53,847 nt of DNA from CAZRIP01 sp964600165 (GCA_964600165.1 CAZRIP010000011.1:1-53847), one strand, 5' to 3'; shown: positions 1 to 9,249, numbered from the stretch's first letter. Program-made: numbers and translations. Notes: generated by a model from the sequence alone, not told the origin.

Positions 1-2441
1 TCGCGAAGATCTATCGGCGCATCGGCGCGCGCGGGCTCAACGCGTTCACCTCCGACGAGCAGACCGTCTATGTCGTCGACCTTCCGTCAAACAGGGCCGA
101 GACTTGGGCCAAGCTCGAAAGCGAGCGCTTCGCCCATCCCGTGTTCCGTCTTTTCCAGAGCGAGCTCGAGGCCGTTTACGAGGAAAAGAATCGGACGCTG
201 GACAACGACGAGCGCCTTTTGGGCGAGGCGCTCAACAAGGCGCTCTATCCGGAGCACCCGTACGGCACGCAGACGACGATCGGCACGATCGAGCACTTGA
301 AAAACCCCTCTCTCTCGCGCATGCTGGCCTATTTCCATCGGTACTACGTGCCGAACAACATGACGATCGCGCTGTCGGGCGACTTCGATCCCGACGCGAT
401 GATGGCGCTCATCGACAAGTACTTCGGCGCGTGGCGGCCGGCGCCTCTTCCGCCGGGGCGCAAGTGGCCGCTGCCCGCTCCCAAGGGCGTCCAGCGCGTC
501 GAAGTCCGGTATGAATCCGAGGAGAAAGTCGTCGTCGCCTGGCCCACCGTCGCGGCGCTCGATTCCGACGCCGACGCGATCACGGTCATGGACATGCTGA
601 TGGACAACTCGGCGGCCGGCATCATCAACCTCACGCTCAACCAGGCGCAAAAAGTCAAAGCCGCCGGCAGCTCGCCGACTTTTTACAACGACGCGGGCGA
701 TTGGGAGATGTACGCCGTCCCCAAGCGCGGCCAAACGCTGGAGCAAGCGGAAGCCCTCCTCATGGACTGCGTCGCCAAGCTCAAGAAAGGCGAGTTCACC
801 GACGACGACATCAAGGCCGTCATCACGAGCTTCGAGATCGGCGAGAAGCTGCGGCTCGAATCGAACGACGCGCGCGTCGGCACGATGGTCGATTCGTTCA
901 TCAAGCAGGAGCCGTGGAGTCACGAGGTCGGACAGCTCGACCGCCTGCGCCGCGTGACCAAGAAGGACGTCCTGCGCGCGGCGGACAAGTATCTCGGTCC
1001 CGATCGCGTCGTCGCGTATCGCCGCCTCGGCAAGCCCGAGATCCCGTCGATCCAAAAACCGGGATTCACCAAGCTCTCGCTCGACAACGACCGGCAGTCG
1101 ACGCTCGCCGCCGAGATCCTCGCGCTGCCCGCAAAACCCATCGAGCCGCGCTGGCTCGTGCCCGGCCGCGATTACGTCGAGGAGGCGATCCCCCAAGGCA
1201 AGATCTACGCCGTTAAAAACCCGTTCGACGACCTGTTCTCCCTGACCTTCGAGCTCGAGCGCGGCAGCCGGCAGGAGCGGGACCTGTGCGCGGCGCTCGG
1301 CCTGGCCGAGCTTTCGGGCGCCGGCGAGATGACGGCGGAGGACCTGCGCAAGAAGCTTTTCTCGCTCGGGTCGTCCATCGGCTACTCTTGCGGCGAACAG
1401 TCGTCCGAAGTCAGCCTCAGCGGGCTCGACTCGCATCTCGAGGAGACCCTCTCTCTCATGCGCGAGCGCTTCGCCAAGCCGAACATCGCGCCCGAGACGC
1501 TCATGAAGATGGTCGACGTCACGATCGGCGCTCATCAGGACGCGAAAAAAGACCCCGAGGCCGTCATGGGCGCGCTCGGCGAGTTCGCGCGCCGAGGCCA
1601 GGAAAGCTCCGTGCTCAACGAGCTCACGGACAAGGAGCTCCAGGCGCTCGACGAGGCCAAGCTCAAGAGCCTGCTCAACGGCTTCCTCGGCTATCGCGCG
1701 CGCGTGACCTACGTCGGCAACCGCCCGATCGCCGAGATCGAAAAGTTGATCTCGGCCAAGGGTCCCTTCGCCGAGCCTCCCCCGCGCCAACCCGTCCGGT
1801 TTCTCGCGCCCGCCAAGACCAAGGTCTATTTCACGCACCGCGACATGGTCCAAGCGCAAGTCGGCGTGTTCGCCGCCGACGGAGTCTTCGATCCCGAGAG
1901 AGCGGTCGACTACTCGATGTTCAGCAGCTACTTGGGCGGCGGCATGAGCTCGCTGCTCTTCCAAGAGGTGCGGGAGTCGAAGTCCCTCGCTTACGCCGTC
2001 TGGGGCGGCTACGCCCCCGCGGGCCATAAGGGAGACGACAACGAGGTCTACGCGCAGCTCGGCTGCCAAGCCGACAAGACGCCCGAGGCCGCCGAGCTGC
2101 TGGCCGGCCTCGCCAACCGCCCTCCGATGTCCGAGCGCCGCTTCGACGAGACGCGCAAAGCCGTCGAGGAGAACTATCGCACCAACCCGATCCCGTTCCG
2201 GTTCATCCCGTCGCAGCTCATCGGCTGGGAAGATCAAGGACTTCAGGAGGATCCGCGACCCAAGCGCTTCGAGCGGCTGCTGAGCTACACGCTCGACGAT
2301 CTCAAGGCGTTCTCAAGCCATCTGGCCTCGCGGCCGCAGACGGTCTACGTGCTGGGCGACCGCGCGCGCGTGGGATTAGACGCGATCAAAAAGTCCGGAG
2401 ACTTCGAGGAGCGCGGGCTCGACCAGCTTTTCCCTTACTGA
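1..2441 (+). CDS. M16 family zinc peptidase, 5' truncated by the window edge
   Basis: The reading frame is already open at base 3 and runs to a TGA at 2439-2441, giving about 812 visible residues, so the N-terminus lies outside the window. The HxxEH zinc motif expected near the start of M16 peptidases is therefore not visible. The visible start, followed by an ELEAVYEEKNR segment, matches the region that supplies the downstream glutamate zinc ligand. A second, catalytically degenerate M16 repeat follows (roughly residues 370-810), as in the two-domain processing-protease-like family. Family knowledge suggests a periplasmic or secreted clamshell protease that degrades peptides. It ends tail-to-tail with the next minus-strand gene, overlapping by 7 bp. 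Confidence 0.88.
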   Translation, partial: AKIYRRIGARGLNAFTSDEQTVYVVDLPSNRAETWAKLESERFAHPVFRLFQSELEAVYEEKNRTLDNDERLLGEALNKALYPEHPYGTQTTIGTIEHLKNPSLSRMLAYFHRYYVPNNMTIALSGDFDPDAMMALIDKYFGAWRPAPLPPGRKWPLPAPKGVQRVEVRYESEEKVVVAWPTVAALDSDADAITVMDMLMDNSAAGIINLTLNQAQKVKAAGSSPTFYNDAGDWEMYAVPKRGQTLEQAEALLMDCVAKLKKGEFTDDDIKAVITSFEIGEKLRLESNDARVGTMVDSFIKQEPWSHEVGQLDRLRRVTKKDVLRAADKYLGPDRVVAYRRLGKPEIPSIQKPGFTKLSLDNDRQSTLAAEILALPAKPIEPRWLVPGRDYVEEAIPQGKIYAVKNPFDDLFSLTFELERGSRQERDLCAALGLAELSGAGEMTAEDLRKKLFSLGSSIGYSCGEQSSEVSLSGLDSHLEETLSLMRERFAKPNIAPETLMKMVDVTIGAHQDAKKDPEAVMGALGEFARRGQESSVLNELTDKELQALDEAKLKSLLNGFLGYRARVTYVGNRPIAEIEKLISAKGPFAEPPPRQPVRFLAPAKTKVYFTHRDMVQAQVGVFAADGVFDPERAVDYSMFSSYLGGGMSSLLFQEVRESKSLAYAVWGGYAPAGHKGDDNEVYAQLGCQADKTPEAAELLAGLANRPPMSERRFDETRKAVEENYRTNPIPFRFIPSQLIGWEDQGLQEDPRPKRFERLLSYTLDDLKAFSSHLASRPQTVYVLGDRARVGLDAIKKSGDFEERGLDQLFPY

Positions 2442-3241
2442 CCGGGCTGGCCGGCGGCGACCTGCTGGACGCCGGCTTTGCTCGCCTTGAGCGACGTCGT
2501 CAGCTGTTGGCGCATCTCGGGGCTCAGCGGCGCCTTCTCGAGCTGCTGCTCCGTCGCGTCGATCACGTTCGCCGCGTTCTGTATCGTGGCGTCGATCGAC
2601 GTCGAGGTGTTGGCGCCGCCATCCGTCTGAGCGCCGGCCGCCGACTTCGAACCGGACGCGCCGAAGTTGTAGACGGGCCCCGCGCCGCGGCCCATGATCT
2701 CTCCGCGCGTCGCGGCGCCGTATCGGATCGAGCCCGTCTCCGCCGCCACCGCGTGGACCGGGGGAATCGAAGGCGACTCCAACGCGCGCTCCACGGACGG
2801 GGTGATCGGCTTCTGCGCCGGCGCGGGAACGGCCGGCTTGGTCTCGGCGGACTTCGCGATGAACGCGGCGGATCTCTCATGAGAAGTCGTCTCGACCGCC
2901 GCGAGTCCCGCGGTCAACCTCGTCTCGGCCGGCTTGCGCGCGGGCGCCAGCGCCGGCGCCTCGGCGCGCATCGGAGCCGTCGCGGCGACGGCGGCGGCCG
3001 GCCGGCTCGGGAAAAAGACGACCGAGGCCGTTTGCGCGGCCGCCGGGGACGCGTTGGGAGTCGTCGCGGCCGATCCGACGATGCCGGACGCGCTCGGCGC
3101 GGGAGCGTATACGATGGCGTAGTTGGAGCGGCTGGCGCCGAAGCCGTACCCCACCAACAAGCCCAGGCCTAGGGCCAAGATCGACAGGATGTTGCGCTTC
3201 AAGTGATCGATCGGCTTGGGGGAAGTGTGCATGGCGGTCAT
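2435..3241 (-). CDS. Single-pass membrane-anchored protein of unknown function
   Basis: A 268-residue protein with one N-terminal transmembrane helix (about residues 17-35, ILALGLGLLVGYGFG) and a long Ala/Pro/Ser-rich, probably disordered, exported region. The C-terminal 60 residues look helical (NAANVIDATEQQLEKAPL). No catalytic motif was recognised. The ATG at 3241 is favoured because a TATACT -10 box lies exactly 6 nt before it and a TTGCGG -35 box lies 17 bp further upstream. A second in-frame ATG three codons later is possible. The low-complexity tail resembles those of other exported proteins in this window. Confidence 0.75.
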   Translation of the reverse strand: MTAMHTSPKPIDHLKRNILSILALGLGLLVGYGFGASRSNYAIVYAPAPSASGIVGSAATTPNASPAAAQTASVVFFPSRPAAAVAATAPMRAEAPALAPARKPAETRLTAGLAAVETTSHERSAAFIAKSAETKPAVPAPAQKPITPSVERALESPSIPPVHAVAAETGSIRYGAATRGEIMGRGAGPVYNFGASGSKSAAGAQTDGGANTSTSIDATIQNAANVIDATEQQLEKAPLSPEMRQQLTTSLKASKAGVQQVAAGQPGQ

Positions 3242-3247
3242 ATCCGA

Positions 3248-3276
3248 AGTATAGACCCGAGAGGGGCCGCCCGCAA
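3248..3276 (-). promoter_or_regulatory. Promoter placed for a leaderless transcript of the 3241 gene
   Basis: On the minus strand, TTGCGG (3271-3276), a 17-bp spacer and TATACT (3248-3253) are followed after 6 nt by the ATG. Transcription should start at or next to the start codon. There is no Shine-Dalgarno sequence. Confidence 0.6.
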
Positions 3277-3292
3277 GGGGTTTACCGAAATT

Positions 3293-4342
3293 TTATAAGG
3301 AGAGGTCTCGGCGGGCGGCCAACAAACGCGGATCGCCGGGGCGACGGCGCAAGGCGTCCTCGAGCAGCGCCTTGGCCTCGGCGCCCCGGCCCAGCCGATG
3401 CAGCGCCCGCGCGCCCGACGCCGCGAAGGTCGTCTCATCGGGATACTTCGCGGCGCCTTGACGGCAGAGAGCCGCGCAATCCGCGAGCTTGCCCTCCCGG
3501 GCATAGACCGAGGCCAGGGCGTTCCAGGCGTAGGCCTCTCGCCCATGCGACGCCAATTGCTCGCAGAGAGCCTCGGCCTCGCCGAACATCTGGAAGCCGA
3601 TCATCGCGGTCAGCAGCTCGTCCATGTACGCGCCGTCCGATGGCGCGCCCTGCGCGCGCAAGTAGCGCAGGACCTGGATGAAATGACGGCAGGCCATCCA
3701 CGTCGTCCCGACGCTCGAGAGCGGCAGCTTGACGAGCTTGCGGACGTCGTCGGCGCGGAAATGACCGGCGTCCGGGAGGCACAAGAGCTTGGCGCGCGGC
3801 TCGTCCGGGCCGACGCTGACGCAGCCGAAGGCGAGCTTGGTGCCCGCCGGCAGCACGAGCTTGGTCAACGGCAGCTCGTAGACCTCGGGCCGCTCTGAGG
3901 GCACCCGGCCCTCGGAAAGGACCTGAACGTCGGTCCACGGGATCGAGACGAATGAGCCGTCCTCGAGAAAAAGCCGCATCCCGGCGAAGCAGCGCACCCC
4001 GCGCATGAGGCCGAAGACGGCTCCCGGCTTGTGCCCCATCCAGAGGAACTCCTTGCCTTTCGGAGTCCGCAGGCCACGGGAAGTCACGAACCGCGCGACG
4101 ACGTCGCGCGCGGGAAACACCGGCACCCAGACGCCGCCGAGCTCGGCGTCGCGATCCGCCCAGACCGGGAACGTCTCGTTGTTCCGGGTCACGCGCGTGA
4201 CTTTTTCGGCCGTGAGCGGCTTGTCGACCGTCAAAAGAAAAGTCTCCGAGCGTAGGAGCTCGCGGTACAAGGGGCCGCGACTGTGGCGCGGATGATCGGC
4301 GGCCTGGCGGATGACGTGCTCGAGCGTTTCAACCATTTTCAT
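3293..4342 (-). CDS. SseB-like N-terminal domain plus TPR protein
   Basis: A 349-residue cytoplasmic protein. Residues 1-115 resemble the SseB N-terminal domain, with segments such as FPVWADRDAEL and PVFPARDVVARF. The C-terminal half contains TPR-like helical pairs (YAWNALASVYAREGKL, ALHRLGRGAEAKALLEDAL). The open frame extends to 4618, but the segment upstream of the ATG at 4342 is an Arg-rich shadow of the neighbouring uracil-DNA glycosylase, so 4342 was chosen. It lies 29 bp downstream of that gene on the same strand and may be co-transcribed with it. SseB proteins are poorly understood, so the role is unknown. Confidence 0.72.
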   Translation of the reverse strand: MKMVETLEHVIRQAADHPRHSRGPLYRELLRSETFLLTVDKPLTAEKVTRVTRNNETFPVWADRDAELGGVWVPVFPARDVVARFVTSRGLRTPKGKEFLWMGHKPGAVFGLMRGVRCFAGMRLFLEDGSFVSIPWTDVQVLSEGRVPSERPEVYELPLTKLVLPAGTKLAFGCVSVGPDEPRAKLLCLPDAGHFRADDVRKLVKLPLSSVGTTWMACRHFIQVLRYLRAQGAPSDGAYMDELLTAMIGFQMFGEAEALCEQLASHGREAYAWNALASVYAREGKLADCAALCRQGAAKYPDETTFAASGARALHRLGRGAEAKALLEDALRRRPGDPRLLAARRDLSL

Positions 4343-4371
4343 CGCCAGCTTAGCCCCGCGCGAACGCGGTG

Positions 4372-5115
4372 TCAAGGCCCAAGAACGTGATGGTTTTGCG
4401 GCGGCAGCGCGACGCCGAGAGCGCGCAACTGCGCCTCCGCCGCGTCGCTCCAGCCGCGGTTGGCGGCAGGGCTGGCCGGGCTCGGATGGAGCACCTGCCC
4501 GACGGAGATCCCGCTTCCCGCGAGCGCGAGCGCGCAGCGTTTGGCCGCGTAGGCGCCGATCCCGACGACGAGCTTGGGCGCGAGCCGCCGCGCGAAGCGC
4601 GACAGCGCGCCGTCGCAAAGCGCCTCGAGCCGCGCGCGCTCTTCCGGCGCGAGCTTGTCCGGAGTGATGTTGACGCCCGACTCCCCCATGAACGCGAGAG
4701 GGCAGTACTGCGCGATGAAAAAGCGCTCGAAGAATATCTCAGGCTCGCGAAAGCGGGCCTTGGCCCAGCCCCACAAGCGCGCGCCGCTGACCTCGCTGCG
4801 CGCGCATTCGAACCCCAGGACGGGGCGCTTGGGATGGCAGCGCGCGGGCCGTCCGATCGGCGCGTCGATCTTGAGCCAATCGCGCACGAGCGAGACCTCG
4901 CCGAACGGCACGCCGGTTTGGACCATGCCGAACGGCCCCGGGTTCATCCCCACGAGCACGACTTCCTTCGGCGAGCGGCCGTAGCGCTCGACATACTGAG
5001 CGAAGGCGGGCCAAGCGTAATCGAGAGGATCGTAGACGCAGTCGACGGGCTCGGCGAACTTCAACCGCGCGAGCGCGCGCGACAGTTCCTTATATATGGA
5101 AAGCGACGCGTCCAT
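4372..5115 (-). CDS. SMUG1-type single-strand-selective uracil-DNA glycosylase
   Basis: 247 residues. This family removes uracil, and 5-hydroxymethyluracil in SMUG1 enzymes, from DNA to start base-excision repair. Residues 56-72 carry the SMUG1 hallmark GMNPGPFGM followed by QTGVPFGEV, which contains the catalytic Asn and water-coordinating residues. Residues 210-222 carry the DNA-intercalating HPSPASPAANRGW motif. Length fits bacterial SMUG1 homologues. The ATG at 5115 is preceded 7 nt upstream by TACAAT, which fits a leaderless start. It is divergent from peptide deformylase with only 26 bp between the two start codons. Confidence 0.93.
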   Translation of the reverse strand: MDASLSIYKELSRALARLKFAEPVDCVYDPLDYAWPAFAQYVERYGRSPKEVVLVGMNPGPFGMVQTGVPFGEVSLVRDWLKIDAPIGRPARCHPKRPVLGFECARSEVSGARLWGWAKARFREPEIFFERFFIAQYCPLAFMGESGVNITPDKLAPEERARLEALCDGALSRFARRLAPKLVVGIGAYAAKRCALALAGSGISVGQVLHPSPASPAANRGWSDAAEAQLRALGVALPPQNHHVLGP

Positions 5116-5122
5116 TCGCCGG

Positions 5123-5135
5123 ATTGTACTAGAAT
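5123..5135. promoter_or_regulatory. Back-to-back -10 boxes for divergent leaderless genes
   Basis: The 26-bp gap between two divergent starts holds TACAAT on the minus strand (5123-5128, 7 nt before the glycosylase ATG) and TAGAAT on the plus strand (5130-5135, 6 nt before the deformylase ATG). No room remains for 5' leaders. Each -35 region would have to lie inside the opposite gene, and no strong -35 hexamer is visible. Confidence 0.55.
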
Positions 5136-5141
5136 ATTTAC

Positions 5142-5663
5142 ATGACCCGCGTGATCGGCGTCGCGATCAGGAAAGTCACCCGCCTGGGGCATCCGGTGCT
5201 GCGCGCGCCCTGCCGCCATCTGACCCCGGACGAGATCCTCTCCGCGGACGTCCAACGCCTGATCGAAGAGATGGCCGTCACGATGGCGGAGTACGAGGGC
5301 GTCGGCATCGCCGCCAATCAAGTGGGCGAAGGGATCAGCGGCTTTTTGATGGGGCTCGAGGAAGGCTCGCCGCGGCACAAGGAGGGCATCCCGCTGACCG
5401 TCGTGTTCAACCCGGAAGTCCGCTTCCTGTCCGAGGAAACGGCCGTCGACTGGGAAGGCTGCTTGAGCATCCCGGGTCTGCGCGGCCAAGTGCGGCGGCG
5501 CCTCAAGCTCGAGCTCTCGGGCCTCGACCACGACGCCAAGCCCTTCACGCGCGTCTACGAGGGGTTTCCCGCGCGGGTCGTGCAGCACGAGGCCGATCAT
5601 CTCAACGGCTTCGTCTATCTCGACCGCATGGACGGCCTTAAAACCCTCGGCTACGTCGAGTGA
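5142..5663 (+). CDS. def: Peptide deformylase
   Basis: 173 residues. It removes the formyl group from the N-terminal Met of new proteins in the cytoplasm. All three signature motifs are present: GVGIAANQ at 53-60, EGCLS at 105-109 (metal-ligand Cys), and QHEADH at 148-153 (two His ligands and the catalytic Glu). Its GTGA junction with the next gene, where that GTG start overlaps this TGA stop, implies translational coupling to the glycoside hydrolase, an unusual partner for deformylase. Divergent from the uracil-DNA glycosylase. Confidence 0.96.
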   Translation: MTRVIGVAIRKVTRLGHPVLRAPCRHLTPDEILSADVQRLIEEMAVTMAEYEGVGIAANQVGEGISGFLMGLEEGSPRHKEGIPLTVVFNPEVRFLSEETAVDWEGCLSIPGLRGQVRRRLKLELSGLDHDAKPFTRVYEGFPARVVQHEADHLNGFVYLDRMDGLKTLGYVE

Positions 5664-6667
5664 ACGGGGCGATCCTCGGCTTCAACCTCGCGTGCTGGTC
5701 CGTCGGCTGCTTCTCGGCGCCCGGCGGTCAGAAGAGCCTCGAAGATCTGGCCGCGACGAAAGCGTCGTGGCTCGCCGTCGTGCAGACGCGCTACATGGAT
5801 TCCTCGACGGGACGGATGCTCGACAAGCAGGCGACCGACGAGGCGGACATCCGCGCCGAGATCCGTCGCGCCAAGAGCCTGGGCCTGAAAGTCGCGCTCA
5901 AGCCGCACGTCGACTCACAGGACGGCGTCTACCGCGGCCGCATCGATCCCGCCGACAAGAAGACGTGGTGGAAGGAGTACGACGACTACATCCTCGGCTA
6001 CGCGCGCATAGCGCAAGAGGAAAAAGCGGACCTGTTCGTCGTCGGCACCGAGCTCGCGACGATGGCGAACCCGGTCCAGGCGCGCCGCTGGAAGGACCTC
6101 ATCGCGCGCGTGCGGGGAGCTTACCGCGGCCCGCTCACTTACGCGGCCAACTGGTACGCCTATCCGCTCGCGCCGTTCTGGGGTGAGCTCGATTATATCG
6201 GCGTCGACGCTTACTTCCCGCACGTGCCGAAGACCGGATGGCGGATGTGGATGGCGCCGCTCGCCGCGCAGGCGCTGGCATCGGGCAAACCCGTGCTGTT
6301 CACCGAGTTCGGCTGCTCGAGCCAAAAGGACGCCAATCTCATGCCCTGGGAATGGAAGCGGCTGGGCGCCGTCGACATGGACGTGCAGCGGGAATACTAC
6401 CGGACGTTCCTCGACGCCTTCCTGCCCGAACGCTGGGTCGCGGGCGTGCTCTTTTGGGGCTGGGACATCGATCCCGACGCGGGAGGCCCCGGCAGCTACG
6501 ACATGACGGTTCAGGGAAAGCCCGCCAAGGACCTTCTCGAGCGCCTTTTCGACGAGCGGCGCCGCGCTCCGCTCGCACCCGTGGGGCTTTCCGCGAGCGC
6601 GCGCGCCGCGCTCGTCCAAAGAACGGAAGCCGCGATTTCACGAAGTTCTTCGGCGCAAATGAGGTGA
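5660..6667 (+). CDS. GH113-like (beta-mannanase family) TIM-barrel glycoside hydrolase
   Basis: 335 residues. The line-up of LKPHVD, GTEL, YAANWYAYP, DYIGVDAYFP and LFTEFGC matches the GH113 barrel. The Glu of VVGTELAT is the likely acid/base and the Glu of LFTEFGC the likely nucleophile. No clear signal peptide is seen, and the Arg/Ala-rich C-terminal 35 residues look unstructured. GTG start at 5660 overlaps the def stop by 4 bp, and the next gene (NamZ) starts 2 nt after this stop, so the three are probably one transcript. Characterised GH113 enzymes cleave beta-mannan. The peptidoglycan context suggests a different substrate here, which is inference only. Confidence 0.8.
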   Translation: MNGAILGFNLACWSVGCFSAPGGQKSLEDLAATKASWLAVVQTRYMDSSTGRMLDKQATDEADIRAEIRRAKSLGLKVALKPHVDSQDGVYRGRIDPADKKTWWKEYDDYILGYARIAQEEKADLFVVGTELATMANPVQARRWKDLIARVRGAYRGPLTYAANWYAYPLAPFWGELDYIGVDAYFPHVPKTGWRMWMAPLAAQALASGKPVLFTEFGCSSQKDANLMPWEWKRLGAVDMDVQREYYRTFLDAFLPERWVAGVLFWGWDIDPDAGGPGSYDMTVQGKPAKDLLERLFDERRRAPLAPVGLSASARAALVQRTEAAISRSSSAQMR

Positions 6668-6669
6668 AT

Positions 6670-7896
6670 ATGCGACAGCTCTCATTGGCCGGCCTCTTGC
6701 TGTGCGCCTGCGCCGCGCCTTCCCCGCGACCACTCGCTCCGTCGTCCGTCAAGCTCGGCGTCGACGTGCTCGAGGAGAGCGGCTTCGCGGCGCTGCGCGG
6801 AAAGAAGATAGGCCTCATCGCCAATCAAACGAGCAAGGACTCGCGCGGCCGCAGCACGATCGACGTCCTCGCCGCCGCTCCGGGCGTCACCCTCGCGACG
6901 ATCTTTTCACCCGAGCACGGAGTAAAGGGCTCGGCCGATGAGAAGGTCAGCAACGATACCCTCACGGTCAGCCATCGCGTCATCCCGATCGTGAGCCTCT
7001 TTCGCGGCGGGATCAAGGGCATGCGCCCCCAACAAACCGATCTCGTCGGTCTCGACGCGCTCGTCATCGACATCCAGGACATCGGCACGCGCGCCTACAC
7101 CTATCTCGCCACCATGGGGATGGCGCTCGAAGAGGCCCAAAAGGCGGGCATCGAGTTCGTCGTGCTCGACCGCCCCAACCCGATCAACGGCGCCACGATG
7201 GAAGGCCCGGTCCTCGATGACCTGTCGCTGCGCAAGATCACGCCGAACGCCTACTTCGCGGTCCCGGTGCGCCACGGCATGACCATCGGTGAGATCGCGC
7301 GCCTGCATAACGCCGAGGTGCGAAGCCCAAAACTCACGATCGTGCCGATGCGGGGTTGGAAGCGCCCGATGTGGTTCGACCAGACAGGGCTCGCGTGGAC
7401 GGCGCCTTCCCCGAACATGCCCGATTTGGACGCCGCGACGATGTATCCCGGGATCGGCATCTTCGAGTCCTCGAACTTGGCCGTCGGCCGCGGCACGCCG
7501 ATCCCGTTTCGCTGGGTCGGCGCGCCGTGGATGGACGGCGACGCCGTCGCCAAGGAGATGAACGCGGCTCTGCTCGACGGCGTCGAGTTTTCTCCTCAAG
7601 ACTTCACGCCGACAAGACACGTCTTCATCGGCCAGCTTTGCCACGGCGTGCGCATGAGGATCACCGATCGCGACAAGCTCCGGCCCTTGGACGTATTCTT
7701 AAAGCTCAATGAGGTGCTGATGCGTCGCTACCCCGACCAGCTTCAATGGCGCTGGGACGAGGTCAAGCGCGAAGTCGGCACCGACGAGTTCCACCGGATC
7801 ATCGAGCGAGGCGGAGATCCACTCCAGCTCAAGGCGCTCTTCGACAGCGGGCCCGAGCAGTTCGAGAAGACCCGAATGCCCTACCTACTTTATTAG
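6670..7896 (+). CDS. namZ: NamZ-like exo-beta-N-acetylmuramidase (DUF1343, GH171), predicted lipoprotein
   Basis: 408 residues. NamZ enzymes release MurNAc from the non-reducing end of peptidoglycan fragments. Family features include GLIANQTS, IFSPEHGVKG, VDIQDIGTRAYTY, VLDRPNPI and SSNLAVGRGT. Residues 1-16 form a short hydrophobic signal followed by a plausible lipobox (LCAC), so it is likely anchored outside the cytoplasmic membrane. The ATG at 6670 has a GAGGTG ribosome-binding site that overlaps the end of the preceding gene. The open frame extends upstream, but those residues are a shadow of the GH113 gene. It faces the symporter/NagZ pair tail-to-tail with 12 bp overlap, which supports a salvage role. 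Confidence 0.9.
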   Translation: MRQLSLAGLLLCACAAPSPRPLAPSSVKLGVDVLEESGFAALRGKKIGLIANQTSKDSRGRSTIDVLAAAPGVTLATIFSPEHGVKGSADEKVSNDTLTVSHRVIPIVSLFRGGIKGMRPQQTDLVGLDALVIDIQDIGTRAYTYLATMGMALEEAQKAGIEFVVLDRPNPINGATMEGPVLDDLSLRKITPNAYFAVPVRHGMTIGEIARLHNAEVRSPKLTIVPMRGWKRPMWFDQTGLAWTAPSPNMPDLDAATMYPGIGIFESSNLAVGRGTPIPFRWVGAPWMDGDAVAKEMNAALLDGVEFSPQDFTPTRHVFIGQLCHGVRMRITDRDKLRPLDVFLKLNEVLMRRYPDQLQWRWDEVKREVGTDEFHRIIERGGDPLQLKALFDSGPEQFEKTRMPYLLY

Positions 7897-9243
7897 CGGC
7901 GCCAAGCCCCAGGCGAGCCCGGCGGTGCCGATGGTCCCGTAGACGACGAGCCACGTCGAGGCGAGCGCGATGCTCCCGCGCTCGGAAAGCGCGAGCAGGA
8001 TCGCGCAGACCGCGACCATCGCGATCAGCGCGCCGGCCGTGGCGCGGTCCGAGGGCGCCTCGAGGCGTTCGGCGGCGATGAACGCGCCGAGCAGCGGGCC
8101 GAGCGTGATCGCGGAGATCTTGAGCGCCACCCACAGCGAGCCTCCGGCCCGCGCGAAGAGCCAGGCGACGACGGCGAGCAGCGCCGCCAGCGCGGCCGAA
8201 GTAAGCCTCGCGGCCCCCAAATAGCGGCGCTCCGAGAGGCGCGGCCGGATCAGGCGGTAGCCGTCGGACACGATCGCCGTCGCCATCCCGACGAGCGGCA
8301 AGTCGAGCGCGACGAGCGAGACCGAGACGAGCACGAGAAGGCGCAGCGCCGGCGGCAGCACCGTCGCCGCGAACTGAGGGAAGAGATGCTCGACGCGCGC
8401 CGGCAGCGACACGCCCGGATGGAGCCGGTAGAACGCGAAGAGTCCGGAGCCGAGAAAAAGATAAAGGATGACGATCAGCGCGCTCCACGCGACCGAGACG
8501 ATCAGCGCTCGCCGAGCCTCGCCCTCGCCGCGCGCGCACAACAGCCGCTGCGCCGTCTCCTGGTCGGCGCAAAACGACGCCGCGCCGCCGAACAGGCCGC
8601 TGAAGACGCAGGCCCAAAGAAGGCTCGGATCCGCGAAGAAGTGCCCGTCGGACGGCGCCAGCTTCAAGACGTCCAAGCTGCCTTGCTGGCTCGCCAACAC
8701 CCAGATGCCGGCAAGCCCCCCCTCGACGTGCGCGGCGAGGTAGCCGATCGCGCCGGCCGCCGCGACGACGGCGGCGACGGCCTGGGCGAAGCCGAGCCAT
8801 ACGACGGCGCGCACGCCGCCGGCCGTCAGGATGACGCCCGAGGCCGCGGCGAGCGGGAACAGCGCCGCCCACAACGGGCAGTCCAGCAGCGCGGAAACGA
8901 CGATGCCGCCGGCCATCAAGCGCGCCGCGCCGGACAACAACCGAGTGACGACGAAGAGCGACGCGGCCGCCGCGCGCGTGCGCGGCCCGACGCGCTCGCC
9001 CAAGAAGCCGTAGATGCTCGGCGACGCCGCCCCAAAAAGGGGAGGAAGCAAGACCGACGCCACGAGCAGCCGCGCCGCCGTCGAGCCGATGAGGACCTGC
9101 AGCGCGCCCCAGCCCCCGCGAAAAGCCGCCGCGGGCAGGCCGACGAGCGTCAGCGTCGAGATCTCACCCGCGGCGACGGCGACGCTGGCCGCCCACCACG
9201 GCGCGTTTCGTCCGCCGAGGGAAAACTCGGCTTGCGAGCGCAC
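7885..9243 (-). CDS. Sodium:solute symporter (SSS family), short at the N-terminus
   Basis: 452 residues, polytopic, about a dozen hydrophobic helices. The FSLGGRNAPWWAASVAVAAG segment followed by E-S-TLTLVGLP is the SSS signature around the first core helix. Family members usually carry about 40 more residues before this, including one extra helix. Here the frame cannot extend: an in-frame TGA, the stop of NagZ, lies two codons before the GTG at 9243. Translation is probably by coupling or re-initiation after NagZ. Being adjacent to NagZ and facing NamZ, it may import MurNAc or GlcNAc-MurNAc, which is an inference from context. Some SSS members carry sialic acid or other sugars. Confidence 0.85.
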   Translation of the reverse strand: MRSQAEFSLGGRNAPWWAASVAVAAGEISTLTLVGLPAAAFRGGWGALQVLIGSTAARLLVASVLLPPLFGAASPSIYGFLGERVGPRTRAAAASLFVVTRLLSGAARLMAGGIVVSALLDCPLWAALFPLAAASGVILTAGGVRAVVWLGFAQAVAAVVAAAGAIGYLAAHVEGGLAGIWVLASQQGSLDVLKLAPSDGHFFADPSLLWACVFSGLFGGAASFCADQETAQRLLCARGEGEARRALIVSVAWSALIVILYLFLGSGLFAFYRLHPGVSLPARVEHLFPQFAATVLPPALRLLVLVSVSLVALDLPLVGMATAIVSDGYRLIRPRLSERRYLGAARLTSAALAALLAVVAWLFARAGGSLWVALKISAITLGPLLGAFIAAERLEAPSDRATAGALIAMVAVCAILLALSERGSIALASTWLVVYGTIGTAGLAWGLAPLIK

Positions 9244-9249
9244 TCGGGC

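Noticed and set aside
87..2237. A 716-codon open frame on the minus strand opposite the M16 peptidase, and many similar long antisense frames
   Set aside because: GC-rich codons make stop-free shadow frames. The M16 frame has clear homology and the antisense translations are Arg/Glu/Asp-rich with no recognisable domain.
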